In this document: positions 25,306 through 34,322 of the stretch, piece by piece | Position numbering within the stretch: the first letter of the stretch is position 1 | How the letters are laid out: each line of letters begins with the position of its first letter | Assembly: GCA_014762645.1 (NCBI GenBank) | Contig: JABURP010000116.1 | Coordinates: 40,530 to 104,529, forward strand | Origin: Crocinitomicaceae bacterium | GTDB lineage: Bacteria > Bacteroidota > Bacteroidia > Flavobacteriales_D > Crocinitomicaceae | Length of the DNA: 64,000 bases | Direction of reading: 5' to 3' | Position numbers and translations under genes: made by a program | The notes under the pieces: generated by a model | Database searches by the model: none | What the model was told of the DNA's origin: nothing | The model's input: only the letters and a program-made list of their open reading frames with translations

Positions 25306-25941
25306 ATGTCAATAGTAGGTAAAAAATTTCCAAACATTACGGTAAACGCCATGGACAGCATGGGAGATACCATCCAAATAAACGTGCTCAAAGAAGCCAT
25401 TGACAACAAGAAAAAAGTATTGTTGTTTTGGTATCCAAAAGATTTCACTTTTGTGTGCCCAACTGAGCTACATGCTTTTCAGGAAGCGTTGAGCGAATTT
25501 GAGAAAAGAAACACAGTGGTCATTGGAGCATCTGTAGATTCTGCCGAGGTTCATTTTGCCTGGTTGAATACGCCAAAAGACAACGGTGGAATTGAAGGAG
25601 TGACGTACCCGTTGCTTGCAGACACTAACAGAAACCTTTCTTACGCCCTTCAAATTCTTGATGGAATTGAAGTTTATGACGAAGAAAACGACCTGGTAAG
25701 TATTGAAGGTGACAACGTCACTTACAGAGCTACCTTCCTGATTGATGAAGAAGGTGTAGTTTTCCATGAAGGTGTGAACCACATGCCATTGGGAAGAAAC
25801 GTCAATGAATTTTTGAGATTGATTGATGCTTACACACACGTTCAGGAAAAAGGTGAGGTTTGTCCGGCAAACTGGGAAGAAGGGAAAGATGCTATGGAAG
25901 CCAACAGAGATGGTGTTGCCAGCTATTTAGCTTCACACTAA
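25306..25941 (+). CDS. 2-Cys peroxiredoxin (AhpC/TSA family)
   Basis: 211-aa cytosolic thiol peroxidase that reduces peroxides. The peroxidatic Cys51 lies in WYPKDFTFVCPTEL, and the resolving Cys is in the C-terminal GEVCPANWEEGK. Length and motifs match AhpC/Prx1-type enzymes. It is followed after 7 nt by a thioredoxin-like protein, a likely reductant, and then by a DUF6952 gene. An OxyR-type site was not recognised upstream, only the standard promoter. Confidence 0.93.
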   Translation: MSIVGKKFPNITVNAMDSMGDTIQINVLKEAIDNKKKVLLFWYPKDFTFVCPTELHAFQEALSEFEKRNTVVIGASVDSAEVHFAWLNTPKDNGGIEGVTYPLLADTNRNLSYALQILDGIEVYDEENDLVSIEGDNVTYRATFLIDEEGVVFHEGVNHMPLGRNVNEFLRLIDAYTHVQEKGEVCPANWEEGKDAMEANRDGVASYLASH

Positions 25942-25948
25942 TCATTTA

Positions 25949-26272
25949 ATGAAAAACATGTTTACAGAATTAACAGAAGACAATTTAGCCGAAGTTGTTC
26001 AGAACAATGAAACCGTCTTTGTGCAGTATTCGGCAGGATGGTGTGGCAATTGTCGCATCATGAAACCGAAGTTCAAGAAACACGCTTCGGAGCATGAAGA
26101 CATCAGCTTTGTAATAGTGGATGCTGAAAAGTTCCCGGAATCACGAAAGCTGGCAAAAGTGGATAATTTACCCACATTTGCTGCTTTTAAAAACGGAGAG
26201 CTTGTTGATCAGATCCAAACTAACAAGGCCGATAACCTAAATACATTTATTCATGAGATTACCGATAATTAA
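25949..26272 (+). CDS. Thioredoxin-family protein with WCGNC active site
   Basis: 107 aa, thioredoxin fold, no signal peptide. The active site is WCGNC (residues 31-35) instead of the usual WCGPC; the cis-Pro segment is NLPTFAAFKNG. Replacing Pro by Asn generally changes redox potential. Its position directly behind a 2-Cys peroxiredoxin suggests it recycles that enzyme (inference). The last 20 nt overlap the following gene. Confidence 0.9.
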   Translation: MKNMFTELTEDNLAEVVQNNETVFVQYSAGWCGNCRIMKPKFKKHASEHEDISFVIVDAEKFPESRKLAKVDNLPTFAAFKNGELVDQIQTNKADNLNTFIHEITDN

Positions 26273-26513
26273 AAAGCTCACCGAGTTTATTGAGGAGAAC
26301 GACGAGGACTATGTGAACGAGACCATTGAGACGCTCGAGTTTTTGAGTGAGGCTCCTGGCATCAAAGACGAAGAGCTAGATGTCATTGGAGAATTGATTT
26401 CCAATATGTACGGAGCCGTAGAGGTAAATAAAATGATACGAGAAGGTACTCCGAAAAAGGAGGCGTTAAATCAGTTTATGAAACGCGTCACCGGGAGTAT
26501 TGATAAGGATTAG
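26253..26513 (+). CDS. DUF6952 family protein, 86 aa
   Basis: Small acidic, probably helical soluble protein (MRLPIIKKLTEFIEEN, GELISNMYGAVEVNKMI, GTPKKEALNQFMKRV). I recall this family as DUF6952, found in Bacteroidota next to thioredoxin and peroxiredoxin genes. No cysteine is present, so it is not itself a thiol enzyme. The start overlaps the thioredoxin gene by 20 nt, indicating translational coupling. Function unknown. Confidence 0.85.
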   Translation: MRLPIIKKLTEFIEENDEDYVNETIETLEFLSEAPGIKDEELDVIGELISNMYGAVEVNKMIREGTPKKEALNQFMKRVTGSIDKD

Positions 26514-26518
26514 GGAAA

Positions 26519-26547
26519 GAGAGGGGCTTTAGGGCTCCTCTTTTTTT
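26519..26547 (+). terminator. Rho-independent terminator of peroxiredoxin operon
   Basis: GAGGGGC (26521-26527) pairs with GCTCCTC (26534-26540) with one G-T pair and a 6-nt loop, followed directly by seven T. It lies 7 nt after the DUF6952 stop. Confidence 0.85.
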
Positions 26548-26730
26548 GGTTTTTAGCTAGTCACCATTAATTTTCCTTGGTTAACTCCTCAAGCGGAAGA
26601 AATAGCTACTTTTTTACTAAACACCTTATCCGGAATTTGCTAAGATTTCATCATTTTACAACCTCAGAATCCGTCAATGAGGCAGTAAGCGTGGCCTTGA
26701 TCTCGACTCCGCTCGATCAGCGGCTCCTTT

Positions 26731-28803
26731 TTATCTACTCAATTGAATACGATTTACATAATAAAAATCTTCTGTTTCTAACGCTAAAAAATAAATCCCA
26801 TTTGCTAAATCAGACAAATTTATTTCAAATTGACCTGATTGATTTCCATTAGATTTTACAACCGCCCGACCAAAACTATCAACAATATAGAACGAATATG
26901 CTTGTGAAAAGTTCGGTGATAAGGTGATAATCCCTGTTGTTGGGTTAGGAAATAATAAAGTGAAAAATTTAGTAGAATTCGCAACAGAGCTATTATCTTG
27001 ATAAAGGACGCAAGCCGAGGTATCAGTACAACCATCAAAATTTATAACAACAGCATAAGTTCCAAACGTAGAAGGAATAAAAAATTGATTATTCTGACCA
27101 ACTATTGGTGAATTATTTTGGCAATCGATCCACTGATAGTTGACTGCATTTTGAGTAGCCATCAAGGTGTCACTGCTAACAATTACAGTTGTATCAACAT
27201 TAATTACTATTAAGTTAAGAAATATGGCACTGTCACAGCCATTGGTTGCACTATTTGGTAAATAATCGACGGCTGTGTAATTATTTTGATAATATGTCAT
27301 ACCATCAGACCAAGTATACGGACCACAATGAGTGATTGTATCAACACCAATAGAGGGAAAGCACTGATTTAGTTTGTGGACAAATACATCAGCTGCACCC
27401 ATTGAGGCTAAACTTAAAACGCCAACATATGGATCAAAATCTACCGTATCTTCAAACATTCCAACAGTAAAAACATTATAAAATTTATCAACTGAAATAC
27501 CGTATCCCCTATCATCTCCAACACCACCAACACCAAAGCTCCATATGAACTCTCCTGATTTGTTCAACTTTGTAACAAATACATCATAGGAGCCAGCAGA
27601 AATTACATTAGATGTTGCAGTATCAGGGTTTTGATCGGAAGTACCAATAAATGTTCCGGTCACATACAGGTTATTAAATTCATCTACAGCAATAGCGTTA
27701 ATTTTATCATAATCAGCTCCGCCTATAGATTTAGCCCAAATATAGTCACCATTACTATCAAGCTTTAGAATAAATGCGTCCGAATTACCTGCAGAAGCCA
27801 ACATACTGGTGCCAACTCCTGGATCAAAATCAACAGAAAACTTAAAGTGACCTGCTGTAATTATATTTCCTTCTCTGTCTAAAACTATATCACTTGGTTC
27901 TGTGCTATAATCAGACCCCACACCTTTGGCCCAGACAAAGTTTCCTAAAGAATCCAACTTACTGATATATAAGTCGTTTCCTGTATTGCCATACATCATA
28001 TTAAATATACCAGGTCCAGGATCAAAATCTGCTATAGAACTAAATTGTCCAGTTGAGTAGACATTTCCTGAACTATCTGTTTGTATTCTATAACCACGGT
28101 CATGGCTTGTCCCGCCAAGTTTTTTCACCCAAATAAAGTTCCCGGATGTATCCATTTTGTGGACAAAGGCGTCATATCCACCGAATGACGTCAATGTCAA
28201 CGTATCAGGTCCCGTATCAAAATCAACTGTAGCAACAAATTGACCAGTTGTATATACATTACCGAACCCGTCCACCTTAATTCCACTACCTATTTCGGTT
28301 CCACCCCCACCTATTGTTCTTACCCAAACAAAGTTTCCATCTTGATCTAATTTTAAAATGTAAATATCTCTTTCTTCAGATGAAGTAGCCATATCAACTG
28401 CTGGACCGGGGTTAAAATCTACCATTAGCAAAAAAGCACCAATTACATATACATTTCCTTCTATATCGACATCAATGGAATAACCTTGGTCATTTCCTAA
28501 ACCACCAAATCCTTTTGCCCACTGAAAAACACCACTGGAATCATACTTACATACAAACACATCTGACCCTCCATTTGAAACTAGATAACTGCTCCCAGGA
28601 CCTGGATCAAAATCAACAGAATCGTTAAACGCACCAATAGTTAAACAGTTCCCAGAATTATCAGTGACTATATCCCTGCAAACATCTCCAGAAATACCAC
28701 CATTCACTCGTACCCATTCAAAGGACTGTGAATTAGCCCTGATGCAAAATCCTAAGAATATCGTTATAAAATAAATATTATTTATGCTAACTATTGAATT
28801 CAT
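26731..28803 (-). CDS. SBBP-type repeat protein with T9SS type A sorting domain
   Basis: 690 aa from ATG 28803; the ATG-like upstream start at 28848 adds a polar 15-residue stretch and is rejected. After a signal peptide (IYFITIFLGFCIRANS) come about nine repeats of 45-50 residues with the pattern D-x-x-GN-V-Y-x-TG-x-F...VDFDPGPG...DxFVxKLDxxGNFxWxK, a beta-propeller arrangement (SBBP repeats). A following module (CGPYTWSDGMTYYQNN...VNYQWIDCQNN...GCTDTSACV) is shared with the protein at 29158, and the C-terminus is a type A sorting domain (LFPNPTTGIITL). Probable cell-surface or secreted T9SS cargo; ligand unknown. Confidence 0.88.
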   Translation of the reverse strand: MNSIVSINNIYFITIFLGFCIRANSQSFEWVRVNGGISGDVCRDIVTDNSGNCLTIGAFNDSVDFDPGPGSSYLVSNGGSDVFVCKYDSSGVFQWAKGFGGLGNDQGYSIDVDIEGNVYVIGAFLLMVDFNPGPAVDMATSSEERDIYILKLDQDGNFVWVRTIGGGGTEIGSGIKVDGFGNVYTTGQFVATVDFDTGPDTLTLTSFGGYDAFVHKMDTSGNFIWVKKLGGTSHDRGYRIQTDSSGNVYSTGQFSSIADFDPGPGIFNMMYGNTGNDLYISKLDSLGNFVWAKGVGSDYSTEPSDIVLDREGNIITAGHFKFSVDFDPGVGTSMLASAGNSDAFILKLDSNGDYIWAKSIGGADYDKINAIAVDEFNNLYVTGTFIGTSDQNPDTATSNVISAGSYDVFVTKLNKSGEFIWSFGVGGVGDDRGYGISVDKFYNVFTVGMFEDTVDFDPYVGVLSLASMGAADVFVHKLNQCFPSIGVDTITHCGPYTWSDGMTYYQNNYTAVDYLPNSATNGCDSAIFLNLIVINVDTTVIVSSDTLMATQNAVNYQWIDCQNNSPIVGQNNQFFIPSTFGTYAVVINFDGCTDTSACVLYQDNSSVANSTKFFTLLFPNPTTGIITLSPNFSQAYSFYIVDSFGRAVVKSNGNQSGQFEINLSDLANGIYFLALETEDFYYVNRIQLSR

Positions 28804-29157
28804 TATAAATTTACTCTGTATGCAAATAACAACCCTATTGAAGCCCACACTTACTAATCAGGTTTAATTCAACCGAGCTTCTTGTCTACGATCCTGTTAA
28901 TTTCATATAAAATACGTAAAAATCGATAAGATTAGATTTTTAGATAATTCATTTTATTTACCTTCCCTACCAATTATTTAAACTATCTCGAATATAGCAT
29001 CCTTAATAGTCTCTATTAATCGCAACTTTTCAATAGGTTAAAATTTATCCAACCAGAACCTTACTTAGCTCTTCACACTCACCCGCGATTTTTATACCTA
29101 CTTTTTTAAAAACATAATTTTTATGTACTTTGGTCCCTGTTATTTAACCTATTAATT
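28804..29157. other. Intergenic region between two divergent cargo genes
   Basis: About 350 bp, AT-rich. It should hold promoters for both flanking genes. GTACTTTGG at about 29125-29133 is a weak partial match to the -7 consensus for the plus-strand gene. No RNA gene, ORF or convincing repeat was seen. Confidence 0.6.
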
Positions 29158-31509
29158 ATGAAAAAGTTATCGCTATCTGTATTTATTCTATCCGTATCAA
29201 ATTTGGTTTGTGCTCAACATTTGGAAAGCCAGGTTTCGTCCTTACGACTTGACCGGCCTGAAGAACAACCACGACCAACAACGCAAATAACAAACGGTAA
29301 CCGAGCTGTTGGTGATACGGTTTGGATAGATAGTTTTGATGTACCGGCAAACTGGACAGCTACTGGTCCCTCAGGAAATTACACTACGAACGGCTGGTCA
29401 ATTGGTACACAATGTCATGGATGGTATTTTAATGGAACGGGAGATATGGGAACGAGCGGTAACTTTGCTCGCTTTACAAATGATGACCCTACTGCAAACC
29501 CCACTACTCATGTACAAAATGGTCCATTTACGCTTGAATATAATACACCAATAGATCTTACCGGGATCGTTTCACCTCAACTTCAATTTGAACAGTATGG
29601 TGCACGATTTATCACCCTTCAATCAGTTGAAGTAAGTATAGATGGTGGAATAATGTGGACAGAGGTTATAAACAATAACGATATCACTCCACTGACAGCA
29701 GGTGGCGGTGATCTTTATCCAAAACCTATGACGCGAACAGCATATCTTGGCCCCTATATTACAGGAAACCCGGCCAATGTGACGATAAGGTTACTATGGG
29801 ATGGTGCTTTAAACGGTCCCACTATGAATTACGCAGAATATGGATGGTTTGTGGACAATGTTCGAATCATTGAAGGTGGAAACTATGATGCAGATATCCA
29901 ATCGGCATACTTTCGCTCTGGTGTAGGTGGAATATATCCTGAAGGGCTAGAATATTATAGTGTACCGGAATCTCAAGTTACTCCGATTACCTTTTCAGCT
30001 GAAGTGTTTAATGCCGGGGGGCAAACGCACACAGGTCTAGCACTTGAAAGTAATGTTGATTATGGAGGGAACGTATTTTCAGATGTTTCTGCCACTGTAG
30101 ATTTGCCATCTTATACCTACGATTCTTTAGGAGCGTCAAGCACGTTTACGCCATCAGGAAGTAATGGCACATACACTATGAGTTGGAACTTTGCAGGTAC
30201 CAATGCGGAAGATGTAACCAGTAATGATACCATCACAGATAGTTTTGAAATTACCACTTCAACGTATTCAAGGGCGAAGCCTGATTACGTATCTTCAATA
30301 GCAAATGTTGCATCAAATACTGGAAATCCATTTGAAATTGGTAATGTCATGGAAATTTTCGGAAGCAGTTTCGTGAATGGTGTTTCCATTCGTATCTCTG
30401 ATAATCCTTCTAATGTTGGCCAAATTATGTATTGCACTTTTCATATTTACGATTCTGGTACAGGGGATTTTTTATGGGCTAATCAAACGCTTGACTATAC
30501 CATACAAAATGGAGATCTTGGTACGTATGTGGACCTGGTCTTCACTTCACCTAATTTAGTGGATCCAGGAGATATAATTCTCCTCTGTGCCGGTCACTAT
30601 GGTGGGGCCAATGAAGTAGAGTTTGGTATGTCTCAAAATACCGTTCAGAATTCAGTATTAGGGTATGCATCCTTCACTTTATTTGCGCTTTCAAACCCAA
30701 AAGCGATTATGCTAAATGCAGATATGGTGGACTATTACTATCAACAGCAATCCGTCGATATATGTTCAGGAGACTCTGTACAGGTTGGAAGTAACTACTA
30801 CAGTTCACCCGGAATCTATTACGATACGTTAGCTGCTGTTAACGGGATGGATAGTATTATTGAAAGCTCCATTGGCATTATTCAGCCATATGAAGACACA
30901 GTTTATGCAACGATTTGTGATGGAGATACTTATACCGTAGGTAGTTCAAGTTATATGAATCCCGGCACATATACTGATGTTCTTTCTGGTGCTGTTTGTG
31001 ATAGTACCATTCACACCGTATTAACTGTTGCTGCTGTACCTGACGCATCTGTGATTAACAATGGAGACACCATTACTGCCGTTACCTCCGGGGCCACTTA
31101 TCAGTGGGTAGATTGTGATAATGGAATGGCTGCAATACCAGGTGAAACGGGACAACAATTTATTGCGACCCTGAACGGTAACTATGCTGTAGAAGTCACG
31201 GTGAATGGTTGTACAAATACATCTGCATGTACTAGTATCCAGGGAATAGGTATTACTGAAAGTACGCTAGATAATATCAATATCTATCCAAACCCAACTT
31301 CAGGTGAATTTGTGGTAACAATAGCTAATAATGATTGGGTTGATAATCAAATCTATGTTACGAACAGTCTTGGTCAATTTATTATGCCACCCACACCAGT
31401 TTCCGGAAAACAAATGGTTATAGGGGGATTAGATTTGGTGCCGGGTGTATATTTTGTGACCATTTCCAATGCGCACAATAACCGAACTATTAAAGTGTTG
31501 GTCAAGTAA
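29158..31509 (+). CDS. Large secreted protein with T9SS type A sorting domain, 783 aa
   Basis: Signal peptide at residues 1-20 (LSVFILSVSNLVCAQ). The N-terminal region (about 45-240) has a jelly-roll-like layout (WIDSFDVPANWTATGPSGNYTTNGWSIG...LDLTGIVSPQLQFEQYGARFITLQSVEVSIDGG), then beta-sandwich-like segments, short repeats (CSGDSVQVGSNYYSSPGIYYDTL and CDGDTYTVGSSSYMNPGTYTDVL), a YQWVDCDNGMAAIPG...GCTNTSACT module and a type A sorting domain (NIYPNPTSGEFVVTI). Enzymatic residues were not identified. It ends one base before the convergent next gene. Confidence 0.87.
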   Translation: MKKLSLSVFILSVSNLVCAQHLESQVSSLRLDRPEEQPRPTTQITNGNRAVGDTVWIDSFDVPANWTATGPSGNYTTNGWSIGTQCHGWYFNGTGDMGTSGNFARFTNDDPTANPTTHVQNGPFTLEYNTPIDLTGIVSPQLQFEQYGARFITLQSVEVSIDGGIMWTEVINNNDITPLTAGGGDLYPKPMTRTAYLGPYITGNPANVTIRLLWDGALNGPTMNYAEYGWFVDNVRIIEGGNYDADIQSAYFRSGVGGIYPEGLEYYSVPESQVTPITFSAEVFNAGGQTHTGLALESNVDYGGNVFSDVSATVDLPSYTYDSLGASSTFTPSGSNGTYTMSWNFAGTNAEDVTSNDTITDSFEITTSTYSRAKPDYVSSIANVASNTGNPFEIGNVMEIFGSSFVNGVSIRISDNPSNVGQIMYCTFHIYDSGTGDFLWANQTLDYTIQNGDLGTYVDLVFTSPNLVDPGDIILLCAGHYGGANEVEFGMSQNTVQNSVLGYASFTLFALSNPKAIMLNADMVDYYYQQQSVDICSGDSVQVGSNYYSSPGIYYDTLAAVNGMDSIIESSIGIIQPYEDTVYATICDGDTYTVGSSSYMNPGTYTDVLSGAVCDSTIHTVLTVAAVPDASVINNGDTITAVTSGATYQWVDCDNGMAAIPGETGQQFIATLNGNYAVEVTVNGCTNTSACTSIQGIGITESTLDNINIYPNPTSGEFVVTIANNDWVDNQIYVTNSLGQFIMPPTPVSGKQMVIGGLDLVPGVYFVTISNAHNNRTIKVLVK

Positions 31510-31510
31510 A

Positions 31511-31948
31511 TTATTTCGGGCCAAATCCCTGAAAGTTAAGCCAACCATCCTGTAGCAAAAGGCTCTCATTGAGTGGCAAACGTTTGTCACTCATAAGCAC
31601 TGAGATCTCATTATAGGAGGTGACATAGGTGTAAACGTACTTTAATTCTTCATTACTTTCACAATCAAGGATGGTAGTGACGATAAAGTTATCTTCGATT
31701 TTATACGAGGAAGTGCAATTGGTCATGTAAAGCGCGTCTGTCCAATCTACATACACCATAACAAATGTGGCACTATCCATAGCCAATGCCATCATTTCGT
31801 AATGCTTTTTTTGTGTTGTGTCTTCCACAGACCATGCTTTGGGCCAGATCGAATCATTTAACAGTTTAGTAGAAAGATTCATCCGATCAGATTGCGCCAG
31901 GGTTATTTGCATAGATAGTAGAAACAAAATGAAAATTGCGAACTTCAT
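31511..31948 (-). CDS. Small secreted hypothetical protein, 145 aa
   Basis: Signal peptide (FAIFILFLLSMQITLAQS). The mature ~125 residues are beta-rich with two cysteines (NCTSS and DCESNEEL) that could form a disulfide. No known family is recognised and there is no sorting domain. It converges on the preceding large cargo gene with a 1-nt gap. Confidence 0.65.
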   Translation of the reverse strand: MKFAIFILFLLSMQITLAQSDRMNLSTKLLNDSIWPKAWSVEDTTQKKHYEMMALAMDSATFVMVYVDWTDALYMTNCTSSYKIEDNFIVTTILDCESNEELKYVYTYVTSYNEISVLMSDKRLPLNESLLLQDGWLNFQGFGPK

Positions 31949-32206
31949 AGGTTGTAAACTTACACAAGAAAATACGTTTTACCAGACTGATCATCCTGAT
32001 AAGAGGTAAGAAGATGTCGCGAGATTTTGATCTATGGGCAAAAAGTAGAATCCCTTAAGTTAGTTGGCTTTGTTTTTTGTTCCAGCGTGAAGTAGGATTT
32101 CCACTGCGTGCCAACTTGACAAAAAAAGAACGAAAAAAATCAAGTGCTGTTGCACACTCTTTACATGTTCCGGAATAAGTCTTAATTTCACTGTTTAAAT
32201 TACTAA

Positions 32207-33127
32207 ATGAAAAAGATGAAGACTTTTACCTTACTTATTCTAATATTAGGAAGTGTAGCCCGGAGTCAGGATTCTGATTCATTGAAGACTCCGGTACAAT
32301 TAAACCCTAAAGGTGTGTGGTATTTACATCAAGCCGCACAGAAATTCGGTTGCAAAACGAATCCCGAAGTAACAACAAACCATGAAAACTTGGTTGTAAT
32401 TGATGTGGGAACTTGTAATTCCCATTTGATTTCAAAAGACGTAGCCCGAAGTTATGCATATCGTATTTTTTGGTACGGAATAGATGATAATGAGCAATTC
32501 ATAGGAGTCACAATTCCTTCTGAGGGTTTAAGTTGGAATGTATCAGACGACAATTTCAAATTTTCCATGCCTGAGAAAATCTCCATTTATGGTAGGGATT
32601 TTATTAAAGAGAATGATAGCACCTATCGCGTTGAAAGACATGGTATGGTAGTAGTTGAGGACTTTAAAACCCGCTATTTTGATAATTGTGTTTACAATAC
32701 AGATACATTGAATGCAGTGAGTATGATCCGTACCTGGGGTGATCGCTGGATTGTGAATATACCTTGTTCGCCTTATCACATGACCAAGCAAGATCAAAAG
32801 TTGTGGGGAGAAGACCCAAAATGGGAGTACTATGCACTACCCTGCATTATAAAAGGTGGGATCAAAATGAAAACTATAGCCTTAAGTACGGATGGAATTT
32901 TCCGTTGGAATTGGGGTTTAGGCAATATTGAATCACTCACCGCGGGTACCTATACTATTGAAAATGATACACTGCTTGTTCTGCAATCTGATTTTGATGA
33001 AATGGAGAAGTTTGTCGAACTTTATCGAGAATTATATCCAGAAGCTTCTGTCAGTACAAAGTATTTGATTCAACGGCAATATGTGATCCGGGATGACAAG
33101 ATCTATTTTGTGAATGAGTATCGGTAA
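32207..33127 (+). CDS. Secreted hypothetical protein, 306 aa
   Basis: Signal peptide (KTFTLLILILGSVARS). The body is beta-rich with several cysteines and repeated W-containing segments; the last ~80 residues (GGIKMKTIALSTDGIFRWNWGLGNIESLTAGTYTIENDTLLVLQSD) look like a small beta-barrel. No family or motif is recognised, and no sorting domain is present. The start may be either of two Met codons nine bases apart (32207 or 32216). It has its own 258-nt upstream region. Confidence 0.65.
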   Translation: MKKMKTFTLLILILGSVARSQDSDSLKTPVQLNPKGVWYLHQAAQKFGCKTNPEVTTNHENLVVIDVGTCNSHLISKDVARSYAYRIFWYGIDDNEQFIGVTIPSEGLSWNVSDDNFKFSMPEKISIYGRDFIKENDSTYRVERHGMVVVEDFKTRYFDNCVYNTDTLNAVSMIRTWGDRWIVNIPCSPYHMTKQDQKLWGEDPKWEYYALPCIIKGGIKMKTIALSTDGIFRWNWGLGNIESLTAGTYTIENDTLLVLQSDFDEMEKFVELYRELYPEASVSTKYLIQRQYVIRDDKIYFVNEYR

Positions 33128-33266
33128 TATAGAATGGATTGAAGCCAAGTTGGGCATCTCGATTCCGGTCTGTACAGATACCACGGATTTTAAGCTTTGG
33201 TGTCCGTTTATACTTTTTGACTAATGCCATATTCATGACGAATTTGTGGGAGTGTTTTATATCCCA

Positions 33267-33587
33267 TTATTCACCATCAAAGCCATAATCCCGTTCTACT
33301 TTAGCAATACGTGTTTTATAATGCCTGTACCATTCTGTTCTACCCTTTTTTTGGGCAATTACATGTTCATGGTGTTGTTTCCATTTCTTTATGGATTCAA
33401 GATCTTTCCAGTACGATACGGTAATACCCAAATCATTTCTGGCACTTTCCAACCCTAGAAAACCGTCTTGTTGAGATGCTAACTCAACCATTAATTCCGT
33501 CATCCCTTCATACCCGTTATCCCCTTCAGTACGAATGGAACTAAATATGACAGCATAGTAAGGAGGTTTAGGTGTATTGGCAATCAT
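33267..33587 (-). CDS. Antibiotic biosynthesis monooxygenase (ABM) domain protein
   Basis: 106 aa, a single dimeric alpha/beta-barrel domain: YYAVIFSSIRTEGDNGYEGMTELMVELASQQDGFLGLESARNDLGITVSYWKDLESIKKWKQHHEHVIAQ. The FLGLESAR...SYWKDLESIKKWKQHHEH pattern is characteristic of ABM-type proteins. Members include haem-degrading and quinone monooxygenases, but most are uncharacterised. Cytosolic. No metabolic neighbour points to its substrate. Confidence 0.85.
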   Translation of the reverse strand: MIANTPKPPYYAVIFSSIRTEGDNGYEGMTELMVELASQQDGFLGLESARNDLGITVSYWKDLESIKKWKQHHEHVIAQKKGRTEWYRHYKTRIAKVERDYGFDGE

Positions 33588-33674
33588 ATAGCGCTAATTT
33601 AGTCAGTCTGGTAACATACGAAGAAAAGATATTCAGAAAAAAGTAGGGACCATTAAATCATTGCATACAAACCC

Positions 33675-34154
33675 TCACTTTACCCAAAACCATCCATGAC
33701 TTCCCGCCACGGCACCAGCTGTTGTTATTAAACTAATAATTAGCAATATCCAGTGCATTCGCCCCATAATTCTAAAGGCCTTTTCAGGATTTTTATGCGC
33801 ATACTTCTCAAACACCTTATCCAGCACAAGGGGCTCAAGAACATAAAGAATCAGGGAAAAAATAATCCAAACCAAGGTCATAGCATGAATCCACCAAAAT
33901 CTATAATCGAGGTATCTGTCCCAGGCGTTAAGCTCGTATAGCATGTAGAAGCCCGTCAATCCCGTCAGGAGGGTTGTGATCTTTGCCTGCAGTGCAAACC
34001 TTCCTTCAATAGTTTCAAATGTTTTTAGTTGATCTTCCTTTGATTTCATTTTCTTAATCGCCGGAATGAGTACAGTTGTTACCATGGCTACTCCACCAAT
34101 CCAAAGAATGACTGCTAATACATGAATTACCCGGGCCAACGTAAAATACTCCAT
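33675..34154 (-). CDS. CopD-like small membrane protein, 159 aa
   Basis: Four hydrophobic segments, with FTLARVIHVLAVILWIGGVAMVTTVLIPAI at the N-terminus as in CopD/DUF2269-type or urate-oxidase-N-like proteins. Conserved-looking His residues lie in IHVLAV, WIHAMTL and RMHWIL, which could bind haem or copper. The function is not assigned. Single gene on the minus strand, downstream of the rplQ terminator. Confidence 0.7.
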   Translation of the reverse strand: MEYFTLARVIHVLAVILWIGGVAMVTTVLIPAIKKMKSKEDQLKTFETIEGRFALQAKITTLLTGLTGFYMLYELNAWDRYLDYRFWWIHAMTLVWIIFSLILYVLEPLVLDKVFEKYAHKNPEKAFRIMGRMHWILLIISLITTAGAVAGSHGWFWVK

Positions 34155-34261
34155 TATCTATCTATCATTATTTACCTAAAACTAGCAAATTTAGCTCACT
34201 GCGTTACCCTAAACAATCATGATATAGGTAAGTAATACAAATACGACTTAGGAAATCGACA

Positions 34262-34299
34262 GTAAAAAAAAAGCAATCTCGAGTTGAGATTGCTTTTTG
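34262..34299 (-). terminator. Strong terminator after rplQ
   Basis: A 12-bp perfect stem AAAAGCAATCTC / GAGATTGCTTTT with a 5-nt loop (stem arms 34269-34280 and 34286-34297), followed on the minus strand by a run of T. It ends the ribosomal-protein transcription unit 24 nt after the rplQ stop codon. Confidence 0.92.
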
Positions 34300-34322
34300 A
34301 AATGTTTATGAAGATCGTTTTC

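Noticed and set aside
26577..26852. Plus-strand 91-codon ORF after the peroxiredoxin operon
   Set aside because: It overlaps the end of the propeller-repeat cargo gene on the other strand, has no recognisable features and lies behind a strong terminator.
32062..32116. AGTTGGC/GCCAACT inverted repeat upstream of the 306-aa gene
   Set aside because: Only 7 bp with a 41-nt loop; expected by chance at this length.
33051..33236. 61-codon minus-strand ORF downstream of the 306-aa secreted protein
   Set aside because: Mostly antisense to that gene, no family resemblance, no start signal.
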